From: Actinophytocola xinjiangensis
GTDB lineage: Bacteria > Actinomycetota > Actinomycetes > Mycobacteriales > Pseudonocardiaceae
Assembly (NCBI RefSeq): GCF_001921215.1
Contig: NZ_MSIF01000004.1
Span: 405,010-469,009, forward strand
Direction: 5' to 3'
Length of the DNA: 64,000 nucleotides
A model generated the notes under the pieces. It had not been told where the DNA came from. It searched no databases and saw only the letters and a list, made by a program, of their open reading frames with translations. A program made the translations under genes and the position numbers. Of this stretch, positions 54,307 through 61,353 are shown piece by piece. Position 1 is the stretch's first letter; each line of letters begins with the position of its first letter.

Positions 54307-54379
54307 CGCCCCCGGCAGGACTCGAACCTGCGACCCAGAGCTTAGAAGGCTCCTGCTCTGTCCGCTGAGCTACGAGGGC
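54307..54379 (-). tRNA. tRNA-Arg (anticodon TCT)
   Basis: A 73-base cloverleaf on the minus strand. Acceptor GCCCTCG pairs with CGGGGGC, D stem GCTC/GAGC, anticodon stem GGAGC/GCTCT with loop CTTCTAA (anticodon TCT), T arm GCAGG-TTCGAGT-CCTGC. Discriminator G; CCA is not encoded. Its 3' end faces the integrase remnant, so it is the likely attachment site of a former element. Confidence 0.95.
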
Positions 54380-54489
54380 ATGGCGGGCCGCACTGCCCTT
54401 CGGCAGGATGCTGCCCTTGGGTCTGATCGTTCGGAGGACCTCTGTCGTTTCCGAATTCGCTCAGATCGGGGGTGTGATTTGGGCTGGGG

Positions 54490-55572
54490 CTACCTCGGTG
54501 CCGGTCCGGTCGAGCCTCGGACCTGCAGTTCTACCCCGATGGTGACCGGTCTGCCCGGTCTTGCTCCGTCGAGCATCCGCAGCGCCAGCGCGCCGGCCTG
54601 TCTGCCCTTCTCGACCAGGTCCTGGCGGACGGTCGTGAGCGACGGCTCCCCCCAGCTCGCGGCGGGGGTGTCATCGAAGCCCACGATCGACACCTCCCCA
54701 GGCACGGCCAACCCCAGCTCGTCGGCGGCTCGGAGCGCGCCCAGCGCCAGTTCGTCGGACATGCACAGCACCGCGGTCGGCCTCGGCCGAAGCCCGAACA
54801 GCCACCTGGCGCCCTCCCTGCCCAACTCCCGGACACTGCCCGGCGCCTCCCAGAGCGGCACCTCGTCGGCGACAATACCCTGTTCAGCGAGCCCTTTCAG
54901 ATATCCGGCATAGCGGTCGAGTGATACCCGGAAGTGCGCTGTTCTCACTCGTTCGGGTGTCGCTGGGCCGCGCCAGCCGTCGGCGCTGAGGCTGAAGCCC
55001 AGGACCGCGACGCGGCGGTGTCCGAGTTCGGTCAGGTGCCGGGCGGCGAGACGGGCGCCGCCGAAGTCGTCCACCCGCACGCTCGCCGCCCCGGGGACGG
55101 CCGGCTGGTCGATGACCACCAGCGGCAGCTTGCGGTCGGTCACCGCCTGGAGGGCCGGGGCGTCGTCGGGCAGCGAGTACGCGACGACGACGTCGGTCTG
55201 TGCGCGGATGACGCTGGCGGCCCTCGGGCCGGCGTCGTTGGTCCCGGGCAGGAGCAGCAGCGCCCGGTCCCCGCTGTCGACGGTGGCGGCCAGGGCATCG
55301 AGCAGGATGCACAGCGCCGGGTCGGAGAACGCCGAGGACAGGCCCTCGCAGAGCATGAACGCGACCGAGCCGGCGCGCTGGGTGGCCAGCGACCTGGCGA
55401 CCGGGTCCGGGCCGGCGTAGCCGAGCTGTTTGGCGGTCGCGATGATGCGTTCGCGCAGTTGGGGCGAGAGCTGGTCGGGTCGGTTGTAGGCGTTGGACAC
55501 CGTCGCCCTGGACACCCCGACCTGTCGCGCGATGGTGTCCAGGGTGGGACGACGTACCCGCTCCTGGCTCAC
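54490..55572 (-). CDS. LacI-family transcriptional regulator
   Basis: A 360-residue repressor. The N-terminal helix-turn-helix is TLDTIARQVGVSRATVSNAYNRP (about residues 10-32), followed by a periplasmic-binding-protein-like effector domain (VVVAYSLPDDAPAL, VRVDDFGGARLAARHLTELGHRRVAVLGF, DELALGALRAADELGLAVPGEVSIVGFDDTP). GTG start at 55572. It is divergent from the MFS transporter gene with a perfect 16-bp palindrome between them, so it most likely represses that transporter in response to an unknown, perhaps sugar-like, effector. Confidence 0.92.
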   Translation of the reverse strand: MSQERVRRPTLDTIARQVGVSRATVSNAYNRPDQLSPQLRERIIATAKQLGYAGPDPVARSLATQRAGSVAFMLCEGLSSAFSDPALCILLDALAATVDSGDRALLLLPGTNDAGPRAASVIRAQTDVVVAYSLPDDAPALQAVTDRKLPLVVIDQPAVPGAASVRVDDFGGARLAARHLTELGHRRVAVLGFSLSADGWRGPATPERVRTAHFRVSLDRYAGYLKGLAEQGIVADEVPLWEAPGSVRELGREGARWLFGLRPRPTAVLCMSDELALGALRAADELGLAVPGEVSIVGFDDTPAASWGEPSLTTVRQDLVEKGRQAGALALRMLDGARPGRPVTIGVELQVRGSTGPAPR

Positions 55573-55616
55573 GCGTCAAGCCTATTCCGCTCCGGGGACC
55601 GAAAAGCGTGGCGATC

Positions 55617-55632
55617 ACTGAAGCGCTTCAGT
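55617..55632. promoter_or_regulatory. LacI-type operator
   Basis: ACTGAAGCGCTTCAGT is a perfect 16-bp palindrome with the central CG pair typical of LacI-family operators. It lies between the divergent lacI-like gene (start 55572) and the MFS gene (start 55681). Assignment to the adjacent regulator is by position and symmetry. Confidence 0.75.
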
Positions 55633-55680
55633 TACTCTCGATCGGGTGACTTCGGACGAGTGAAACGGGAGGGAGGCCGA

Positions 55681-56883
55681 GTGCGCGCGGAACGGTGGTC
55701 GGTGTTCGTGATCTTCGCGCTCAACGGGATCGTCGTCGGCTCGTGGGCGCCCAGGATGCCGGCGCTGGCCGGGCAGATCGGCGCCAACGAGGGCCAGCTC
55801 GGGCTCGCCCTGCTCGGCGGCAGCATCGGCATGATCGCCGCCGCCTCGCTGACCGGCCGCTGGTGCGCCCGCTCCGGCGCCCGGCTGGTCATGTTCGCCG
55901 CCGCCCTGGCCACGGTCGCCGTCCTCCCACTGCTCGCCCTGGTCACCTCCCCGCTGCAACTGGGCGGCGCGCTGGTGCTGGTCGGCGCCTCGGTCGGCAT
56001 GCTCGACGTCGCCATGAACATCGGCGCGGTCACCGTCGTGCGCCGCACCGAACGCCCGCTCATGCCGGTCTTCCACGCCGGCTTCAGCTTCGGCGCCCTC
56101 GCCGGCTCGATGGGCGCCGCGTTCGCCGCCGGGCACGACATCGGCCTGGTCGCGCACTTCCTCGCGGTGTCCGCCCTGGTCCTCGTGGTGAACCTGGCGG
56201 TGATCAGGTTCGTGCCGCGCGAGGAGCGGGTGGCCGCCGCCGACGGGCAGCGGCCGGCCGACCGCCGGATGCTGCGCCGCCCCGTGCTCTGGCTGCTCGG
56301 CGGCATCGCCCTGTGCTCGGCGATCGTCGAGGGCGCCAGCGGCGACTGGTCGGCGCTGTTCGCCGTCCGGGAGCGCGGCATGGACGAGGCCTCCGCCGCC
56401 ATCACCTTCTCGGTGTTCTGCGTGGCCATGGGCGTCGTCCGGCTGCTCGGTGAGCAGGCGGAACGCCGGTGGAGCGCCGAACGGCTGCTGATCGTCGGCT
56501 CCCTGTCCGCCGCGTTCGGGCTGCTGCTCACCGCGACCGTCCCCGGCGCCGCCGTCGCCTACCTGGGGTTCGCGCTCGCCGGCGGCGGCCTGGCCTTCGC
56601 CTTCCCGATCGCGCTCAACCTGGCCGGCGCGGTCGGCCGGCGCGGCGACGGCACCGGCGGCGAGCACGAGATCGGCTTCGTCACCACCATCGCCTACAGC
56701 GGCTTCCTCATCGGCCCGCCGATGATCGGCGGTGTGGCGCACCTGACCAACCTCGAGGTCGCGATCGGGTTCGCCGGCGTGATCGCGGCACTGATCGTCC
56801 CGGTCGCCCTCGGCGCGGCCGCCGCCCGCCGCCGCGAGGACACCAGGGCGACGGCACCGGAACCCGCACTGAACACCCGCTGA
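55681..56883 (+). CDS. MFS transporter
   Basis: A 400-residue major facilitator protein with 12 predicted membrane segments. The first reads FVIFALNGIVVGSWAPRMPALA, a start typical of YbjJ-like MFS proteins, and the loop after segment 2 has GRWCARSGAR. The GTG at 55681 has a good ribosome site (GGGAGG); an in-frame GTG at 55660 is an alternative. The substrate is unknown; control by the divergent LacI protein hints at a sugar or related small molecule, although YbjJ-like proteins are not well characterised. Confidence 0.85.
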   Translation: MRAERWSVFVIFALNGIVVGSWAPRMPALAGQIGANEGQLGLALLGGSIGMIAAASLTGRWCARSGARLVMFAAALATVAVLPLLALVTSPLQLGGALVLVGASVGMLDVAMNIGAVTVVRRTERPLMPVFHAGFSFGALAGSMGAAFAAGHDIGLVAHFLAVSALVLVVNLAVIRFVPREERVAAADGQRPADRRMLRRPVLWLLGGIALCSAIVEGASGDWSALFAVRERGMDEASAAITFSVFCVAMGVVRLLGEQAERRWSAERLLIVGSLSAAFGLLLTATVPGAAVAYLGFALAGGGLAFAFPIALNLAGAVGRRGDGTGGEHEIGFVTTIAYSGFLIGPPMIGGVAHLTNLEVAIGFAGVIAALIVPVALGAAAARRREDTRATAPEPALNTR

Positions 56884-56944
56884 ACCGCGGAAAGAGGGGT
56901 GCGCGACGGTCCGTGTGCGCACAGCGGTGACTACGCTCGAAAGG

Positions 56945-58981
56945 GTGTCCGTCGACAGTTCGCCGGAGAAGGCGAAAGCAGCCCCCCGTACCGGTGCGAC
57001 CGCCGGCGTGCTGCCGCTGATCGCCATCGGCATCCTGCTCGCCGTCCTCGCCGCGGTGTTCCTGCTCTCCCTGACCCTCGGTGACGACGCCCGCAGCACC
57101 CTCTACGGCCTGACCACCGCCAGGGTGATCGCCGAGATCGGCATGGTGCTGACCATCGGCTCGCTGCTGTTCGCCACGTTCATGGTGTCCCCGCAGCGCT
57201 CGGGCACCCTCGACGTCAACGGTTACGCCGCGCTGCGCACCGCCGGCCTGGCCGCCGTCCTGTGGTGCGCCGCGTCACTGGCCGCGCTGGTGTACACCGG
57301 GGCCGACGCGGTGGAGAAGCCGGTCTCCGAGGTGCTCAACGCCGACACCCTGCTCAGCCTGGTCGGCATCATCGAGCAGGCCAAGGCCTGGCTGATCACC
57401 GCGCTGGTCGCGCTGGTCATCGCCATCGGCACCCGGTTCGTGCTGTCCTGGGGGCTGACCGCCGCCCTGTTCGGCCTGGCCCTGTTCGGCCTCACCCCGA
57501 TCGCGGTGACCGGGCACTCCTCCAGCGGTGGCCAGCACGACCTGGCCACCAACAGCCTGCTGCTCCACCTGGTCGCGGCCTCGCTGTGGGTCGGCGGGCT
57601 GGTCGCCCTGCTGGTGTTCGGCCGCCGGGTGACCACCGGCTCGGGGCTGCGCCTTGCCGCCACCCGGTTCTCCGCGACGGCGCTGGTCTGCTGGATCGTG
57701 ATGGCCGTCTCCGGCGTGCTCAACGCCTGGGTCCGGCTGCCCGTCGAGGACCTGTTCACCACCGACTACGGCCTGCTGGTGGTCGCCAAGATCGCCGCGT
57801 TGGGTGTGCTCGGCCTCTTCGGGTTCGCCCACCGGCAGCGGACGGTCGCGGCCATCGAGGCCGGCGGGTCGAGCAACCTGCTGGTGCGTCTGGCGGCCGT
57901 CGAGGTGCTGGTCATGTGCCTGACGATCGGTATCGCCGCCGCGCTCGCCCGGACCCCACCGCCGGGTGAGGGCGTGCTGCCCGAGCGGATCGAGGCCATT
58001 CTCGGCTACCCGCTCGACGGCCCGCCGACGCTGGGGGCGCTGCTCACCGACTGGCGTTTCGACATCATCTTCGGCACCCTCGCGATCACCATGGCGGTGC
58101 TCTACCTGCTCGGTGTGCGGCGGCTGCGCGCCCGGGGCGACGCCTGGCCCGTCGGCCGGACGGTGGCCTGGGTGCTGGGCTGTCTGGTGCTGCTGGTGGC
58201 GACCTCCTCCGGGTTCGGCCGCTACGCCCCGGCGATGTTCAGCGTCCACATGGAGACGCACATGATGCTGTCCATGCTGGCGCCGGTGCTGCTGGTACTG
58301 GGTGGGCCGGTGACGTTGGCGCTGCGGGCGCTGCCGGTGGCGGGTCGGGACGGGGCTCCGGGGCCTCGGGAGTGGCTGCTCGCGGCCGTTCGCTCACCCG
58401 TGTCGAAGGCGCTCACCCAACCGGTGGTCGCGCTCGTGTTGTTCGTCGGTTCGTTCTACGTTCTGTACTTCTCCGGGCTGTTCGAGGTCGCAGTGGAGGA
58501 GCACTGGGCACACCTTCTTATGAATGCCCACTTCCTGATCGTGGGCTACCTGTTCTACTGGCCGGTGATCGGCGTCGATCCGTCGCCGAGGAGGTTGCCG
58601 CACGTCGCGCGGCTGGGCATGGTGTTCGCCTCGCTGCCCTTCCACGCGTTCTTCGGCGTGATCATGATGAGTTCGCAGACGGTCGTCGGCGAGCCGTTCT
58701 ACCGGGCGCTCGGCCTGCCATGGGCCGCCGATCTGCTGGCCGACCAGCGGCTCGGTGGGGGCATAGCGTGGGCGGCCGGCGAAGTGCCGCTGCTGATCGT
58801 GCTGGTCGCGCTGCTGGTGCAGTGGGCCAAGGCCGACGACCGGGAGGCACGGCGGGCCGACCGGCGCGCCGACGACGACGGTGACGCCGAGCGGACCGCG
58901 TACAACGCGATGCTGCGCAAGCTCTCCGGCGGGCAGCGTGACGACGAACCGGACAAGCAGCAGGCCGACGCCCCGGGGTGA
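56945..58981 (+). CDS. CopD-CtaG fusion membrane protein (copper uptake / cytochrome c oxidase assembly)
   Basis: About 678 residues. The N-terminal half is a CopD-like copper-resistance domain with about eight membrane segments (GHSSSGGQHDLATNSLLLHLVAASLWVGGLVAL). The C-terminal half is a caa3-type CtaG domain (FSVHMETHMMLSMLAPVLLVLGGPVTLALRAL, then HFLIVGYLFYWPVIGVDP). The conserved His residues suit copper handling for cytochrome oxidase. The fused form is common in actinobacteria. Start uncertain: GTG at 56945 lies 8 bases after a TACGCT -10-like box and could be leaderless; GTG at 56915 is in frame and longer. The charged C-terminal tail is cytoplasmic. Confidence 0.88.
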   Translation: MSVDSSPEKAKAAPRTGATAGVLPLIAIGILLAVLAAVFLLSLTLGDDARSTLYGLTTARVIAEIGMVLTIGSLLFATFMVSPQRSGTLDVNGYAALRTAGLAAVLWCAASLAALVYTGADAVEKPVSEVLNADTLLSLVGIIEQAKAWLITALVALVIAIGTRFVLSWGLTAALFGLALFGLTPIAVTGHSSSGGQHDLATNSLLLHLVAASLWVGGLVALLVFGRRVTTGSGLRLAATRFSATALVCWIVMAVSGVLNAWVRLPVEDLFTTDYGLLVVAKIAALGVLGLFGFAHRQRTVAAIEAGGSSNLLVRLAAVEVLVMCLTIGIAAALARTPPPGEGVLPERIEAILGYPLDGPPTLGALLTDWRFDIIFGTLAITMAVLYLLGVRRLRARGDAWPVGRTVAWVLGCLVLLVATSSGFGRYAPAMFSVHMETHMMLSMLAPVLLVLGGPVTLALRALPVAGRDGAPGPREWLLAAVRSPVSKALTQPVVALVLFVGSFYVLYFSGLFEVAVEEHWAHLLMNAHFLIVGYLFYWPVIGVDPSPRRLPHVARLGMVFASLPFHAFFGVIMMSSQTVVGEPFYRALGLPWAADLLADQRLGGGIAWAAGEVPLLIVLVALLVQWAKADDREARRADRRADDDGDAERTAYNAMLRKLSGGQRDDEPDKQQADAPG

Positions 58982-59030
58982 GCGGCCCACTACCACAGAT
59001 CCCGGCCATCACCGCTCGCCGCGCCCTGAG

Positions 59031-59058
59031 TTGTCCACAGCCGCACGAGTTGTCCACA
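59031..59058. promoter_or_regulatory. Two DnaA boxes upstream of the ssb-like gene
   Basis: TTGTCCACA occurs at 59031-59039 and again at 59050-59058, both on the plus strand. This is the preferred DnaA box of high-GC actinobacteria. They lie about 100 bases ahead of the ssb-like gene, so DnaA may control its transcription. Two boxes are far too few for a replication origin. Confidence 0.6.
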
Positions 59059-59156
59059 GGTGGGCGGTTGTCCGCCCCGTTTCCCGCCGAACACGGGCAC
59101 TGTTGTTCGTGTGAGCGGCGCACCCCGCGCCGCCACGGACAGCGAGGAGCAGCCCG

Positions 59157-59582
59157 ATGTACGAGACGATCGTGTCGATGGTCGGCCGGGTCATCACCGA
59201 GCCGGCGCGCCACCGGTTCCCCAACGGCGACCAGAAGACCAGCTTCCGGCTGATGGCGTCGGAACGCAGGTTCAACCGGGAGACCCAGGAGTGGGGTGAC
59301 GGCGACCGGCTGTTCGTCACGGTGAACTCGTGGCGGCGGCTGGCCGAGGGCGTGGCCAACTCGGTGGTCAAGGGCGACAACGTGATGGTGACCGGCCGGC
59401 TCTACGTCCGCCAGTACCAGACCAGCGGCGGCGACCAGCGCGACAGTTACGAGCTGGATGCCCGTGCCATCGGCCCCGACCTGAACTGGTGCACGGTCGC
59501 GGTCGAACGGCCGCCCCGCCCGCTGACCGAGGCGAGTACCGGCCAACCGGGGGAGGAGGTGATCGGCCGGCGGGCCGCCTGA
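59157..59582 (+). CDS. ssb: Single-stranded DNA-binding protein, short paralogue
   Basis: A 141-residue OB-fold protein of the Ssb family: MYETIVSMVGRVITEPARHRFPNG at the start, FRLMASERRFNRETQEWGDGDRLFVTVNSWRRLAEGVANSVVKGDNVMVTGRLYVRQYQ in the core. The tail lacks the acidic DDIPF-type C terminus that recruits partner proteins in the essential Ssb, so this is probably the secondary actinobacterial paralogue (SsbB-like). Start at 59157 has ribosome site GAGGAGCAG. DnaA boxes lie upstream. Confidence 0.85.
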   Translation: MYETIVSMVGRVITEPARHRFPNGDQKTSFRLMASERRFNRETQEWGDGDRLFVTVNSWRRLAEGVANSVVKGDNVMVTGRLYVRQYQTSGGDQRDSYELDARAIGPDLNWCTVAVERPPRPLTEASTGQPGEEVIGRRAA

Positions 59583-59663
59583 GCCGGGTCCCGGGAAGAT
59601 CCTTCACGCCGCAGCGCCACACCGAGGTCATGTCCGAGTCCGGACCGCTCTACGATCGCGGCC

Positions 59664-61340
59664 ATGGCCGAGTTCATCTACACCATGAAAAAGGTGCGCA
59701 AGGCGCACGGGGACAAGGTCATCCTTGATGACGTCACCATCGCGTTCTACCCCGGAGCGAAGATCGGGGTGGTGGGTCCCAACGGTGCCGGTAAGTCCAG
59801 CGTGCTCAAGATCATGGCCGGATTGGACCAGCCCAACAACGGCGAGGCGTTCCTGTCCCCCGGGTACACGGTCGGCATCCTGCAGCAGGAGCCGCCCCTC
59901 AACGAGGACAAGACCGTCCTCGGCAACGTCGAGGAGGGCGTCGGCGAGATCAAGCAGAAGCTTGACCGCTTCAACGAGATCGCCGAGCTGATGGCGACCG
60001 ACTACTCCGACGCGCTCATGGAGGAGATGGGCAAACTCCAGGAGGACCTCGACCACGCCGACGCGTGGGACCTCGGCTCCCAGCTGGAGCAGGCGATGGA
60101 CGCGCTGCGGTGCCCGCCACCGGACGCGGACGTCACGGTGCTCTCCGGTGGTGAACGCCGCCGGGTGGCGCTGTGCAAGCTCCTGCTGTCCAAGCCCGAC
60201 CTGTTGCTGCTGGACGAGCCGACCAACCACCTGGACGCGGAGAGCGTGCTGTGGCTCGAACAGCACCTGGCCCAGTACCCGGGTGCCGTTCTGGCGGTCA
60301 CCCACGACCGGTACTTCCTGGACAACCTCTCGCAGTGGATCATGGAGCTCGACCGTGGCCGGGCCCATGCCTACGAGGGCAACTACTCCGTCTACCTGGA
60401 GAAGAAGGCCGAGCGGTTGGCGGTCCAGGGCAAGAAGGACCAGAAGCTGCAGAAGCGGCTGAAGGACGAGCTGGCCTGGGTGCGGTCCAACGCCAAAGCA
60501 CGGCAGACCAAGTCCAGGGCGCGTCTTGACCGCTACGAGGAGATGGCGGCGGAGGCCGAGCGCACCCGCAAGCTCGACTTCGAGGAGATCCAGATCCCGC
60601 CGGGGCCCCGGCTGGGCAACGTGGTCGTCGACGTCGAGAAGCTGCGCAAGGGCTTCGGCGACCGGGTGCTCATCAACGACCTGTCGTTCAGCCTGCCGCG
60701 CAACGGCATCATCGGCGTGATCGGCCCGAACGGCGTCGGCAAGACGACGCTGTTCAAGACCATCGTCGGTCTCGAGGAGCCGGACGCCGGTTCGGTGCGG
60801 GTCGGCGACACGGTGAAGCTGTCCTACGTCGACCAGGAACGCGGCGGGATCGACCCGAAGAAGAACGTGTGGGAGGTGGTGTCGGACGGACTGGACTACA
60901 TCCATGTCGGCCAGGTCGAGATGCCGTCCCGCGCCTACGTCAGTGCCTTCGGGTTCAAGGGTGCCGACCAGCAGAAGCCGTCGGGGGTGCTCTCCGGTGG
61001 CGAGCGCAACCGGCTCAACCTGGCGTTGACCCTCAAGCAGGGCGGCAACCTGATCCTGCTGGACGAGCCGACCAACGACCTGGACGTGGAAACGCTGGGG
61101 TCGCTGGAGAACGCGTTGGAGCAGTTCCCGGGCTGCGCGGTGGTCATCTCCCACGATCGGTGGTTCCTTGATCGGGTCGCGACGCATATCCTCGCGTGGG
61201 AAGGCACTGAGGAGAATCCCGCCAAGTGGTTCTGGTTCGAGGGCAACTTCGAGGGGTACGAGAAGAACAAGATCGAACGCCTTGGTGAGGAAGCCGCACG
61301 TCCGCATCGGGTCACCTACCGCAAGCTGACTCGGGACTAG
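59664..61340 (+). CDS. ettA: EttA, energy-dependent translational throttle ABC-F protein
   Basis: A 558-residue ABC-F ATPase with two nucleotide-binding domains: Walker A GPNGAGKSS (about residue 40) and GPNGVGKTT (about 355); signatures LSGGERRR (about 160) and LSGGERNR (about 450); Walker B LLLLDEPTNHLD and LILLDEPTNDLD. The interdomain linker region (about 245-300, rich in Lys/Arg) is the ribosome-contacting P-site tRNA interaction motif. Length and motifs match EttA closely. It senses the ATP/ADP state at the ribosomal E site. A housekeeping gene, unrelated to the cluster. Confidence 0.95.
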   Translation: MAEFIYTMKKVRKAHGDKVILDDVTIAFYPGAKIGVVGPNGAGKSSVLKIMAGLDQPNNGEAFLSPGYTVGILQQEPPLNEDKTVLGNVEEGVGEIKQKLDRFNEIAELMATDYSDALMEEMGKLQEDLDHADAWDLGSQLEQAMDALRCPPPDADVTVLSGGERRRVALCKLLLSKPDLLLLDEPTNHLDAESVLWLEQHLAQYPGAVLAVTHDRYFLDNLSQWIMELDRGRAHAYEGNYSVYLEKKAERLAVQGKKDQKLQKRLKDELAWVRSNAKARQTKSRARLDRYEEMAAEAERTRKLDFEEIQIPPGPRLGNVVVDVEKLRKGFGDRVLINDLSFSLPRNGIIGVIGPNGVGKTTLFKTIVGLEEPDAGSVRVGDTVKLSYVDQERGGIDPKKNVWEVVSDGLDYIHVGQVEMPSRAYVSAFGFKGADQQKPSGVLSGGERNRLNLALTLKQGGNLILLDEPTNDLDVETLGSLENALEQFPGCAVVISHDRWFLDRVATHILAWEGTEENPAKWFWFEGNFEGYEKNKIERLGEEAARPHRVTYRKLTRD

Positions 61341-61353
61341 GTTGGGGGTTCCG

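Noticed and set aside
59031..59058. Replication origin
   Set aside because: Only two DnaA boxes and no dnaA, dnaN or gyr genes nearby.
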